Source: Alphaproteobacteria bacterium
GTDB lineage: Bacteria > Pseudomonadota > Alphaproteobacteria > UBA828
DNA: 64,000 nucleotides
Direction of reading: 5' to 3'
NCBI GenBank assembly: GCA_022826665.1
Contig: JAJDUK010000045.1
Location: 1 to 64,000 of the forward strand
A program made the position numbers and the translations under genes. The notes below the pieces were generated by a model, which saw only the letters and a list, made by a program, of their open reading frames with translations, did not search any database and was not told the DNA's origin. Every line of letters starts with the position of its first letter. The first letter of the stretch is position 1. This document shows positions 41,945 to 50,997 of this stretch, in pieces.

Positions 41945-42472
41945 CTATCGGCTGAGCTGTGCGGTACGCAGCTGTCGGGCGCGGTCGAGGATCTTGTCTT
42001 CGAGGCTGACCGCGGTGTCCGGGCTCGTGGCACGGTCCTCCCAGAGGCCGTCTACGCCACGTTCCTGGCGAAACACGGAGACCTGTACGCCGTCCGAGCG
42101 CAGCGTCCTGCCCAGGATGTAGACGGTCATCTTGAAGCGCTCGTCGGGGCTCTCGGGCGGGGCGTACCAATCGGTGATGATCACGCCGCCGAAGGGATCG
42201 GCCGAGAGCAAGGGCATGAACGAGATGGTGTCGAGGGTCGCACGCCAGAGGAAGGCATTGACGCCGATGCCGCTGGCAGCCGCTTCGTCCTCGTCGCCAC
42301 CGAAAAGTCCGATCCCGCCGGAACCGAATATGCTTTCTTGGCTCGCGCCGGCTGCGCGCCGTCGGGGATCCATGGTTGGGCTATCCGGCGGCACTGAATT
42401 CTCACAGCCGGCCGCTGCCAGAGCCAGGAGGAAAACGCCAAGCATCCCCAAGCCGATGTGCGAGCGCCTCAT
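41945..42472 (-). CDS. DUF3576-family lipoprotein
   Basis: A 175-residue exported lipoprotein with a lipobox around A-A-A-G-C (Cys at about 23) and a conserved core (I-G-V-N-A-F-L-W-R-A-T-L-D-T-I-S-F-M-P-L). DUF3576 genes are almost always found just before leuS in alphaproteobacteria; their function is unknown, though linkage with lptE hints at envelope work. ATG at 42472 puts the signal sequence at the N-terminus. Confidence 0.87.
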   Translation of the reverse strand: MRRSHIGLGMLGVFLLALAAAGCENSVPPDSPTMDPRRRAAGASQESIFGSGGIGLFGGDEDEAAASGIGVNAFLWRATLDTISFMPLLSADPFGGVIITDWYAPPESPDERFKMTVYILGRTLRSDGVQVSVFRQERGVDGLWEDRATSPDTAVSLEDKILDRARQLRTAQLSR

Positions 42473-42606
42473 TCCGGCTGTCTCCGTCGAACGTTCATAG
42501 GCGCTTTTACCACGAGGCGCGCACACGCCGTATCAGATTCGGACAAGATCGCCGCCTACGTGTCTTAGGTGCTGCCTAAAGCGAGCGCACTTGTTCTTGG
42601 TGAAAC

Positions 42607-42680
42607 TGGAGGCCGAGGCCGGAATCGAACCGGCGTACACGGATTTGCAGTCCGCTGCATAGCCACTCTGCCACCCGGCC
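42607..42680 (-). tRNA. tRNA-Cys (GCA)
   Basis: A 74-base cloverleaf on the reverse strand. The acceptor stem pairs GGCCGGG with CTCGGCC (one G-U), the T-arm has the usual GGTTCGATTCC core, and the anticodon loop CTGCAAA gives anticodon GCA (complement at 42646-42648). CCA is encoded at the 3' end (42607-42609). No intron or oddity. Confidence 0.96.
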
Positions 42681-42841
42681 CCAGGGCGCGCGTCAGCGTC
42701 AGCGCTTCATTTAGGCGCCGCGTACCGCCAGGGTCAACCGTCTTTGGTCTGGAATTTCCATCGTGGCCGCGGCGCGCACGTCTGGCGGCCCGCCGGTGCG
42801 GCGGCTACACTCTGCGCCCATCCACGGCGGGAGTATTCAGG

Positions 42842-43552
42842 ATGACGGCGGAACTTACACGCGACGAGGAAGTCAGGCGGGCACTCGAGACGATCTTCGC
42901 CGCCGATTCCGAGATTTACCAGACACGGGGCTTCCAGCGTCGCATCGGGTTCGGCACCCGGCCGGCGCTCCTGATCATCGACCTGGCGAATGCCTGGACC
43001 CGGCCGGGCCATAACTTCACGTGCGACAACATGGATGTGATCATCCCCACCAACCAGAAGCTTCTGGCCGCCGCGCGCGAGAAGAACATTCCCGTCATCT
43101 ACACCACGACGGCCTATCAGGACCCGACCGGGCCGCACGCCGACACCGGCCTCTGGCACATGAAGATTCCGGTCGAGACCCTGCGTGAAGGCTCGCCGGA
43201 GGCAGCGATCGATGAGCGGATCGAGCCGATGCCGTCGCGCGGCGAGCAGGTGATCGTGAAGAAGCGCGCGAGCGCCTTCCACGGTACCTACCTTGCGGGC
43301 TACCTGCGCGCCCAACGGGTTGACACGGTCGTCATCACCGGCGTCACCATGGCCGGCTGCGTGCGCCACTCGGCCGAAGACGCGATCGCCGAGGGCTTCC
43401 GCCCCATCGTCGTTCGGGAAGGCGTGGGCGACCGCGTGCCGGGAGTCGTCGAATGGAACCTGTTCGACATCGATGCCAAGTTCGGCGATGTCGAGCCGGC
43501 GGAGCGCGTCCTCGCCTATCTCAGCGAGCTGGAGGCCTTCAGCAACGAATAG
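42842..43552 (+). CDS. N-carbamoylsarcosine-amidase-like cysteine hydrolase
   Basis: A 236-residue hydrolase of the isochorismatase superfamily. The triad is visible as Asp in L-I-I-D-L-A-N-A-W-T, Lys in V-I-V-K-K-R and Cys in T-M-A-G-C-V-R-H-S-A, and the wording of these motifs matches the N-carbamoylsarcosine amidase branch, which cleaves ureido or amide groups to ammonia. ATG at 42842. It is followed at 17-base spacing by two amidase genes, so it likely belongs to one amide-breakdown pathway. Exact substrate unknown. Confidence 0.85.
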   Translation: MTAELTRDEEVRRALETIFAADSEIYQTRGFQRRIGFGTRPALLIIDLANAWTRPGHNFTCDNMDVIIPTNQKLLAAAREKNIPVIYTTTAYQDPTGPHADTGLWHMKIPVETLREGSPEAAIDERIEPMPSRGEQVIVKKRASAFHGTYLAGYLRAQRVDTVVITGVTMAGCVRHSAEDAIAEGFRPIVVREGVGDRVPGVVEWNLFDIDAKFGDVEPAERVLAYLSELEAFSNE

Positions 43553-43569
43553 GAGCGGGAGCGTTCGTC

Positions 43570-44994
43570 ATGACCGCATCGGATCTCGACCTCTGCTACA
43601 TGAGCGCGCTCGACGCGCTTGCTGCGTTCAAGGCACGAACGCTCTCGCCGGTCGAGCTGATGAAGGCGGTGATCGCCCGCTGCGAGGCGGTCAACCCGGC
43701 GCTCAACCTCGTCACCTACAGCTATTTCGAGCGCGCCTTGGAGCAGGCGAAGGCGGCGGAGGCGCGCTACGGCAAGACCGACGGCCGGCTGCGCACGCTC
43801 GAGGGCCTACCCTTCGCGAGCAAGGATTACCACGCGATCAAGGGCGAGATCACCACGATCGGCTCCAAGATCATGGAGCACAACCGCCCCGATCACACCT
43901 ACCCGGTGACCGAGCGCCTCATGCGCGCCGGTGCGATCCTCCACATCCGCACCACCACGCCCGAGTTCGGCTATGCCGGGACGAGCCACAGTCCGCTTTG
44001 GGGCGTGAGCCGCAATCCCTGGAATCCCGACTACACGCCGGGCGGCTCCTCCGGCGGCAGCGGCGGCGCGGTGGCCGCAGGCATGACCACCATCGCGGAC
44101 GGCGGCGATGGCGGCGGGTCGATCCGCATCCCGGCCTCGGTCAACGGCATCTTCGGCTTCAAGCCGCCCTACGGCCGCAACCCAAATGACACCACAGCAC
44201 CCCATGTCTTCCTGGTGCAGATCGGCGTGCTCACCCGCACGGTGGCCGAATCCGCCCTGCTCCAGAACGTCGTCTCCGGCCCCCACAAGGCGGATATCAA
44301 CTCTCTCAGAACGCGGGTTCGTCTGCCGCTCGCCTACGAAGGCATCGAGGGCTGGCGTATCGCCTACTCGCCCGACCTCGGCTATGTCGAGGTCGACGAG
44401 GAGGTGCAGGAGAACACGCGGAAGGCCGTGGATGTCTTCCGCGATCTCGGCTGCGAGGTCGAGGAGGTCGATCTCGGCTGGACCTCGGGCGTGTTGAACC
44501 AGTACTTACGGCTCTTCGAGGTCTTCTTCGCCAGTGGGTTGCAGGACTTCCTGCCCGAATGGCGCTTCGAGATGGACCCGAGGGTGGTCGATCTGGTGGA
44601 GAGGGGTCAGCGGGTCAGCGCCGTCGAGTTCGAACGTGTCAGCCGAACGCGCGGCTGGATGTACCAGAAGCTCGCGCCGATCCTAGAACGCTATGACGTG
44701 ATGATCTGCCCGACGCTGGCGGTGCCGGCGGTCAAGGCGGACCACACCAACATGGATCCCGGCTTCACCATCAATAGCAAGCCGGTCGAGCCGCACCTGG
44801 GCTGGCTGCTCACCTACCCGTTCAACATGATGAACCAGTGCCCGGTGGCGAGCGTGCCGACCGGCTTCGCGCGGAACGGAGTCCCCACCGGCCTGCAGAT
44901 CGTCGGCCGCACCTACGATGACGCCCGGGTGTTCCGCGCCGCGGCGGCCTTCGAGGCGGCAACGAACTGGAGCCGGCACCGCCCCTCGCTTTAG
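43570..44994 (+). CDS. Amidase (amidase-signature family)
   Basis: A 474-residue serine amidase. The Ser-cisSer-Lys triad can be placed: Lys in F-A-S-K-D-Y-H, cis-Ser in G-G-S-S-G-G-S-G-G, and nucleophile Ser in D-G-G-G-S-I-R-I-P-A. It shares G-x-P-T-G-L-Q-I-V-G near the end with other family members. Cytoplasmic. Middle gene of the three-hydrolase run; ATG at 43570. Confidence 0.92.
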   Translation: MTASDLDLCYMSALDALAAFKARTLSPVELMKAVIARCEAVNPALNLVTYSYFERALEQAKAAEARYGKTDGRLRTLEGLPFASKDYHAIKGEITTIGSKIMEHNRPDHTYPVTERLMRAGAILHIRTTTPEFGYAGTSHSPLWGVSRNPWNPDYTPGGSSGGSGGAVAAGMTTIADGGDGGGSIRIPASVNGIFGFKPPYGRNPNDTTAPHVFLVQIGVLTRTVAESALLQNVVSGPHKADINSLRTRVRLPLAYEGIEGWRIAYSPDLGYVEVDEEVQENTRKAVDVFRDLGCEVEEVDLGWTSGVLNQYLRLFEVFFASGLQDFLPEWRFEMDPRVVDLVERGQRVSAVEFERVSRTRGWMYQKLAPILERYDVMICPTLAVPAVKADHTNMDPGFTINSKPVEPHLGWLLTYPFNMMNQCPVASVPTGFARNGVPTGLQIVGRTYDDARVFRAAAAFEAATNWSRHRPSL

Positions 44995-45011
44995 ACCCGG
45001 AGCAACCCGCA

Positions 45012-46439
45012 ATGGACAGAGGCTTGTGGAGCCGCAGCGCGGTCGAACTCGCCACGATGATCCGGGCGCGCAAGGCATCGTGCGTCGAAGTGACGGAGTC
45101 GGTGCTGGACCGCATCGCCCAGCACAACGGGCGCATCAACGCGATCGTCGTCGACTGTTCCGAGGAGGCGTTGCACGCCGCCGAACTGAAGGACCGTGAG
45201 GTCCGCGACAGCGCGGCCCTCGGGCCGTTGCACGGAGTCCCGGTCACCATCAAGGAGAATATCGACGTTGCCGGACAGGCGACCACGAACGGTCTGCCGG
45301 CGTATGCCGACGTCATCGCGCCGGACCACTCTCCGGTCACGCGCAACTTGCTCGACGCAGGCGCGATCATCGTGGGGCGCACCAATACGCCTGAGCTCTC
45401 GATGCGCGCGACCACGGACAACCCGCTGCGCGGCCGCACTCTCAATCCTTGGGACGAGGAGGCGTCTCCGGGCGGGTCTTCCGGCGGGGCGTCGGCCGCT
45501 GCGGCGATGGGGTTCGGTCCGATTCACCACGGCAACGACATCGGCGGGTCGCTGCGCTTCCCTTCGTTCGCGTGTGGGTTGGCGACGGTGAAACCGACCC
45601 TCGGGCGAGTGCCCGCATACAATCCGAGCGCCACGGCCGAACGCGGCCTTCTCGCCCAGCTCAGCTCCGTCCAGGGCGCGATTTGCCGCGAGGTGCGAGA
45701 CGTGCGGCTCGCGACACGGGTGCTCGCGGGGGGTGACGCGCGCGATCCCTGGTGGGTGCCGGTCCCCTTCGAGGGGCCCACGCTCGATTCCCCGATCAAG
45801 ATCGCAGTCACGTGCGAGGCTCACGGCTATCAGATCGATCCGCAGATCATCGCCGGTATCGACCGGGCGGCGGAAGTGCTCAGCGACGCGGGCTACGCGG
45901 TGGAGCGCGTGGCGACGCCCTCGATCATGAAGCCCGCGCAGGCGTGGTTCGACGTGCTCGCGAGCGAGATCGTGCACTTTCTGGGTCCCATCGCGCGCGA
46001 GCATGGCAGCGAAACCATTCGGACCATCTTCGAGGACTACCAGCGCGTCGGAAACCCGGTCGATGCGGCCGGATACCGCCAGGGCATCGCCGATCGCACC
46101 GCGCTGACCCGCGAATGGAACGTCTTCCTCGACCGGTATCCGCTGGTGCTCTGCCCGTTCCTGATGCGCTCGATGTATCCGTGGGACCACGACGCGCACG
46201 GGTTCGAGCAGGTGAAGGACCTCTTCATGGCCGCCATCTATAGCACCGGCGTCAACTACCTCGGCCTGCCGGCGGGCGTGGTGCCCGTCGGCTTCGCGGA
46301 CGGGCTGCCGGCGGGAGTGCAGATCATCGGCCGTCGGTATCGCGAGGATCTGATCCTCGACGCGATGGAAGCGATCGAAGCCTCGGTCGGAATTCTCGCG
46401 CACACCCTGTGGGAACGCGAAGAGAGCGCACCGTCGTGA
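45012..46439 (+). CDS. Amidase (amidase-signature family)
   Basis: A 475-residue serine amidase with Lys in V-T-I-K-E-N-I-D, cis-Ser in G-G-S-S-G-G-A-S and nucleophile Ser in D-I-G-G-S-L-R-F-P-S. It is clearly diverged from the amidase encoded upstream (different loops around the triad), so the two probably act on different amides rather than being a recent duplication. Starts 17 bases after that gene; last of the three hydrolases. Confidence 0.92.
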   Translation: MDRGLWSRSAVELATMIRARKASCVEVTESVLDRIAQHNGRINAIVVDCSEEALHAAELKDREVRDSAALGPLHGVPVTIKENIDVAGQATTNGLPAYADVIAPDHSPVTRNLLDAGAIIVGRTNTPELSMRATTDNPLRGRTLNPWDEEASPGGSSGGASAAAAMGFGPIHHGNDIGGSLRFPSFACGLATVKPTLGRVPAYNPSATAERGLLAQLSSVQGAICREVRDVRLATRVLAGGDARDPWWVPVPFEGPTLDSPIKIAVTCEAHGYQIDPQIIAGIDRAAEVLSDAGYAVERVATPSIMKPAQAWFDVLASEIVHFLGPIAREHGSETIRTIFEDYQRVGNPVDAAGYRQGIADRTALTREWNVFLDRYPLVLCPFLMRSMYPWDHDAHGFEQVKDLFMAAIYSTGVNYLGLPAGVVPVGFADGLPAGVQIIGRRYREDLILDAMEAIEASVGILAHTLWEREESAPS

Positions 46440-46580
46440 CCCGGTGCGGCCGGCCGCTCCACGCGAAGCGCTATTCCTCCGCCATCACCACCAGCCAGAG
46501 CTTGTAGCGCGAGCTTGATCTGCGCAGCGCCTGTGGTTGGTGCCGGCATCGGCATGCACCCGTTCCGGTGCACGACCCGC

Positions 46581-46586
46581 TATAAT
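46581..46586 (+). promoter_or_regulatory. TATAAT -10 box directly before lptF
   Basis: A perfect -10 hexamer ends five bases before the lptF ATG (46592). The expected transcription start would fall on or within a base or two of the A of the start codon. No Shine-Dalgarno is present in between. The -35 region is poor. Confidence 0.5.
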
Positions 46587-46591
46587 GAGCC

Positions 46592-47716
46592 ATGCCTCGC
46601 TACCAGCGTTACCTGCTGCGCCAGCTTATAGGCCCGTTCCTGCTCGTTACGGCGGGGCTCACGGCGGTCGTCTGGCTGTCGCAGTCGCTTCGCATCATCG
46701 ACCTGATCGTCAACAAAGGTCTGTCGTTCAGCGCCTTCCTGCTGATGAGCATGCTGGTGCTACCCACATTCCTGAGCGCGATCCTGCCGATAGCGCTCTT
46801 TTGCTCGCTGCTCTTCGTTTACAACAAGCTCATCATCGACAGCGAGCTGGTCAGCCTGCGTGCTGCCGGCGTGAGTCAGTGGTCGCTGGCGAAGCCCGCG
46901 CTGGTGATGGCCACGATTGTCGTCGTCATCTCCTACGCGATCATCATGTACGTGATGCCGGTCAGCTACAGGGAGTTCAAGGAGCGGCAGTTCGTCCTGC
47001 GCAGCGATCACTCGGCGCTTCTCCTGGAGGAGGGTACCTTCAACACGCTGACCGAGGGCGTCACCGTCTACATCCGCGGGCGTGAGGGCAGCACCCTCAA
47101 CGGTATCCTCGTGCACGACGCCCGGGAACAGGAACGACCGGTCACGATGATGGCCGAGCAGGGCATTCTGGTGCAGACCGATGAGGGACCGCGCTTCATC
47201 CTGATCAACGGCCACCGAAAACGGATCGACCGGGACTCGTCGAAACTCTCGTTGCTCAATTTCGAACGCTACACAATCGACTTGGGTGATTTCATCCAAC
47301 CCGGAGGCACGCGCTGGCGCGGGCCGCGAGAGCGGTTCATAGACGAGCTCCTCGACCCCGCAAGCGAGGGGGCGGAGCGGCTGCGGGGCAAGTTCCTGTC
47401 CGAAGCGCACAACCGCATCGTCTCGCCGCTATTCGGCTATGCGCTTGCCGCCATCGGGCTTGCAGCGCTGCTCTCCGGCAACGTCGACCGGCGGGGGCAG
47501 TGGCGTCGGATCCTCGTCGCCATTGCAGCCGGGGTCATGCTCGAGGCTGTGGCGCTCTTCCTGGTCAACGCGACCGCCAAGAACAGCAGTCTCATCCCAC
47601 TCATGTATCTCAACCCGGTCCTCATGATCGCCGCGGCGATGGTCGTGCTTCGCCACCGCTTACCGCGCTTCCTCGGTGGCCGCACTGCGGCGGCTGAGCC
47701 GGGCGCACGCGGGTAG
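46592..47716 (+). CDS. lptF: LPS export permease LptF
   Basis: A 374-residue inner-membrane subunit of the LptB2FGC transporter, which pulls lipopolysaccharide out of the inner membrane. Six helices in two groups of three surround a periplasmic beta-jellyroll (about 130-270). The opening R-Y-Q-R-Y-L-L-R-Q-L-I-G-P-F-L-L and L-P-T-F-L-S-A-I-L-P-I-A are typical. No ribosome binding site precedes the ATG. lptG follows. Confidence 0.95.
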   Translation: MPRYQRYLLRQLIGPFLLVTAGLTAVVWLSQSLRIIDLIVNKGLSFSAFLLMSMLVLPTFLSAILPIALFCSLLFVYNKLIIDSELVSLRAAGVSQWSLAKPALVMATIVVVISYAIIMYVMPVSYREFKERQFVLRSDHSALLLEEGTFNTLTEGVTVYIRGREGSTLNGILVHDAREQERPVTMMAEQGILVQTDEGPRFILINGHRKRIDRDSSKLSLLNFERYTIDLGDFIQPGGTRWRGPRERFIDELLDPASEGAERLRGKFLSEAHNRIVSPLFGYALAAIGLAALLSGNVDRRGQWRRILVAIAAGVMLEAVALFLVNATAKNSSLIPLMYLNPVLMIAAAMVVLRHRLPRFLGGRTAAAEPGARG

Positions 47717-47728
47717 GAGCCACGGCAG

Positions 47729-48823
47729 GTGCGTCTCTCCTCCACCCTCTCGCTCTACATGGGCAGGCAATACCTGCAAAGCGTCGCGCTCGTGTTCCTG
47801 CTCGTCATGTTGACCATCCTCATCGCCGATACCATCGAGCTGCTGCGCCGCGCCTCCGGGCCCGACAAGACAGCGACGATCGAAACCGTGCTCCAGATGG
47901 CCTCGCTGCACATCCCCTTCATGGCGCAGAAGGCGCTGCCCTTCATCGTGCTCGTCGGCGGCATCGTGACCTTCGCGAAGATGACGCGGAGCCGCGAGCT
48001 CGTGGTGGCGCGGGCGGCGGGCGTCTCGGTCTGGCAATTCCTGCTGCCTGCGCTGGTAATCGCGGCACTGCTGGGCGGCCTCTTCATGACGGTCGTCAAC
48101 CCGCTGGCCTCCGCCACGACGGCGCGATTCGAACAGATGGACGTGACCCACTTGCGCGGTAAGTCGAGCCTCATGGAGCTTTCCAAGTCCGGCATCTGGC
48201 TGAGGCAGGGCGATTCGGAGAGCCAATCGGTGGTTCACGCCGCGCGCATCGATCAGGAAACGATGACGCTCTACGACACGATCATCTTCCTGTACGCGAA
48301 GGAGGATCAGTTCGTCGGGCGGATCGATGCCGCCGAGGCTCGGCTGGAGGACGGGTACTGGAACCTGCAGGATGCTCTCTTCAGCGCGTCGGACGAGCCG
48401 GCCCGACATCGGGCGAACGCCCGCGTGCCGACCGACCTCACCCTGGAGCGCATCCAGAACAGCTTCTCGCCGCCGGAGACCCTGTCCTTCTGGGCGTTGC
48501 CCGGTTTCATCAAGGTGTTGGACGAGTCCGGCTTCTCTTCGGTGAAGCACCGCCTGCACTGGCATTCGCTTCTATCTGTCCCCCTCCTCCTTTGTGCGAT
48601 GGTTCTGATCGCAGCGACCTTTTCGCTCCGTTTCACGCGGCGGGGCACCTGGGTGCTGGTCCTGGCCGGATTGCTCACTGGCTTTCTCCTCTATTTTATC
48701 TCGGACTTGGTGCTCGCCCTTGGCCTTTCCGGCAAGCTGCCACCGGTGCTCGCTGCGTGGACCCCGGCGGGCATTTTCACGTTGCTCGGCGTTGCGGGCC
48801 TGTTCCATCTCGAGGACGGATAG
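47729..48823 (+). CDS. lptG: LPS export permease LptG
   Basis: A 364-residue partner of LptF with the same six-helix plus jellyroll layout, ending with G-K-L-P-P-V-L-A-A-W-T-P-A-G-I-F, the conserved last helix region. The start is a GTG at 47729 with TAGGAG upstream. It begins 12 bases after lptF. Confidence 0.95.
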   Translation: MRLSSTLSLYMGRQYLQSVALVFLLVMLTILIADTIELLRRASGPDKTATIETVLQMASLHIPFMAQKALPFIVLVGGIVTFAKMTRSRELVVARAAGVSVWQFLLPALVIAALLGGLFMTVVNPLASATTARFEQMDVTHLRGKSSLMELSKSGIWLRQGDSESQSVVHAARIDQETMTLYDTIIFLYAKEDQFVGRIDAAEARLEDGYWNLQDALFSASDEPARHRANARVPTDLTLERIQNSFSPPETLSFWALPGFIKVLDESGFSSVKHRLHWHSLLSVPLLLCAMVLIAATFSLRFTRRGTWVLVLAGLLTGFLLYFISDLVLALGLSGKLPPVLAAWTPAGIFTLLGVAGLFHLEDG

Positions 48824-48833
48824 CGGCGACATC

Positions 48834-50990
48834 ATGAAGGTCCTTGCGCCGCTCGTTTTCGCGTGTCTTCTGGCCCTCTCGTCGCTGGAAGCGCGAGCAC
48901 AGCAGACGGACGCCGCGCCCGAGCTCGGCGACCTACTGACAGGCGATCTCCTGCTGACCGCCGACGAGCTGACCTACGACCAGGCCACCGACACGGTCAT
49001 CGCCTCCGGCAACGTCGAGGTCGCACAGGGTGGGCGGGTGCTGCGTGCCGACAGCATCCACTACCGGCGCCGCGACGATTTGGTGACGGCATCGGGCGAC
49101 GTCGCACTGCGGGAGCCCACCGGCGAGGTGATATTCGCCGAGTCCGTCGAGCTCACCGGCGACTTGAGAGACGGCGTGATTCATCGTTTGAGTGTCCTCT
49201 TGGCGGACCAGTCGCGGCTCGTTGCGAGCGGCGCTAAGCGTATCGACGGCACCCGTATGGTAATGCGGAAGGCGGTGTATTCACCGTGCGAACTATGCCC
49301 GGACGATCCCGCGCCGGCACCGCTCTGGCAGCTCAAGGCAGCGCGTGTTATCCACGATCAGGTTGAGCACTCCATCACCTACCGCGACGCATCGCTCGAG
49401 TTCTTCGGTCTGCCGATCTTGTACACGCCCTATTTCCGTCATCCCGATCCGAGCGTGACCCGCCAGAGCGGGTTCCTGGCCCCGTCCTACAGCAGCTCCA
49501 CTGCACTCGGCGCCGAGGTGACCATTCCCTACTACTGGTCGCTCGCGCCTGACCGGGATGTGACCTTTTCGCCCCGGTTCACCGCCCAAGAAAGTGCTGT
49601 GCTGGCTGGCGAATACCGCGAGCGCACGCAGGATGGTCAGTTCGAGATCGACGCGAGCATCACGCGTGCCCTCACCGCCGACGAAGATGGCAACAGGATT
49701 CGGGGGCACGTCTTCGGCCATGGTCTCTTCGACATCGACGAGACCTGGCGATGGGGCTTCAATCTGGAGCGCGCCCTCGACGACACCTATCTGCGCCGCT
49801 ACGGCATCTCGTCAAAGGACGATCTGGTCACGACCCTGTTTGCGGAGCGGTTCCACCAGCGCAGCTACATGTCGGGCGCCGGCTACCTGTTCCAGGATCT
49901 CCGGGCCGGCAAGCAGGGGGACCAGAGCCCGATCGTTCTTCCCCTGTTCGATGCGCACCTCGTGAGCGCGCCCGACTATGCCGGCGGCTACACCACGCTC
50001 GACGCCAATCTCATGGTCCTGGAGCGCCTGGACGGAACCGACTCGCGGCGGCTCTCGATTGCCGGCGGCTGGCACCGGCCGATGATCCTGCCGGGCGGCC
50101 ATCTCTTCCGCATCGATGCGAGCCTGCGGGGCGACCTCTATCACGCCTACACCCCGGCCGACCGAGGAGATCCCTACGGCGTGATGAGGAGCGAAACGGC
50201 GGGACGGTTCTTACCTGAACTCGCCGTCGAATGGCGCTATCCGCTCATCACGCGGATCGGCTCCCTGCGGCAGCTCATCGAACCGATCGTACAGGGCGTC
50301 ATCAGCCCCGATGGCGGCAATCCCCACAAGATCCCCAACGAGGACAGCCGGGATCTTGAGTTCGATCACACCAATCTGTTCAGCACCAACCGCCACACTG
50401 GCCTCGACCGCATCGAGACCGGGCCGCGTGTCAATTACGGCGTGCGCCTCGGCTTCTACGGCCCTGACGGGGGCCGGGCGACCGCATTGATCGGGCAGAG
50501 CGCACGGGCAAAGGACGATTCGCCGTTCGGGCCAGGCAGTGGCCTCGAAGATCAGATGTCCGACTACGTCGGACGCATCCACGTGCAGCCGTCGCCTTGG
50601 CTTGATTTTTCCCTGCGGTTCCGTCTCGACCACCGTGACTTCACTGTCAGACGCAACGAAATCGACCTTGCCGCCGGTCCGGAATGGCTGCGCGCCCGGC
50701 TTGGCTTCGCCGATGTAGCCCGGCCGCCGGAAAGCGTGATTAGGGACTTCGTCGGGGGTAGAGAGGGGCTCATGGAGTTCGCTGCGGGTCCCTGGGACAA
50801 CTGGACCCTCTCCGCCGGGGCCCGCCGCGACCTGGAGGATAACGCTTCCATTAACTGGAATGTGGGTCTTTTCTATGAAGATGAATGTATCGTCATCGGC
50901 ACGAGTGTATCGCGCTCCTTCACCCGAGACCGCGACGTAGAGCCGGGTACGGTATGGCACTTGACCGTCAATCTGAAACACGCGGGCTGA
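48834..50990 (+). CDS. lptD: LPS-assembly protein LptD
   Basis: A 718-residue outer-membrane barrel that inserts lipopolysaccharide into the outer leaflet. A signal peptide (1-21) is followed by the OstA/LptA-like jellyroll (L-L-L-T-A-D-E-L-T-Y-D-Q-A-T, A-S-G-N-V-E-V), a Cys-x-x-Cys pair (P-C-E-L-C-P-D) available for the maturation disulfides, and the barrel. ATG at 48834, ten bases after lptG. Confidence 0.95.
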   Translation: MKVLAPLVFACLLALSSLEARAQQTDAAPELGDLLTGDLLLTADELTYDQATDTVIASGNVEVAQGGRVLRADSIHYRRRDDLVTASGDVALREPTGEVIFAESVELTGDLRDGVIHRLSVLLADQSRLVASGAKRIDGTRMVMRKAVYSPCELCPDDPAPAPLWQLKAARVIHDQVEHSITYRDASLEFFGLPILYTPYFRHPDPSVTRQSGFLAPSYSSSTALGAEVTIPYYWSLAPDRDVTFSPRFTAQESAVLAGEYRERTQDGQFEIDASITRALTADEDGNRIRGHVFGHGLFDIDETWRWGFNLERALDDTYLRRYGISSKDDLVTTLFAERFHQRSYMSGAGYLFQDLRAGKQGDQSPIVLPLFDAHLVSAPDYAGGYTTLDANLMVLERLDGTDSRRLSIAGGWHRPMILPGGHLFRIDASLRGDLYHAYTPADRGDPYGVMRSETAGRFLPELAVEWRYPLITRIGSLRQLIEPIVQGVISPDGGNPHKIPNEDSRDLEFDHTNLFSTNRHTGLDRIETGPRVNYGVRLGFYGPDGGRATALIGQSARAKDDSPFGPGSGLEDQMSDYVGRIHVQPSPWLDFSLRFRLDHRDFTVRRNEIDLAAGPEWLRARLGFADVARPPESVIRDFVGGREGLMEFAAGPWDNWTLSAGARRDLEDNASINWNVGLFYEDECIVIGTSVSRSFTRDRDVEPGTVWHLTVNLKHAG

Positions 50991-50997
50991 GGCGGCT

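Noticed and set aside
43570..46439. The two amidases as a recent duplication
   Set aside because: Only the catalytic motifs match; the remaining sequence is diverged.
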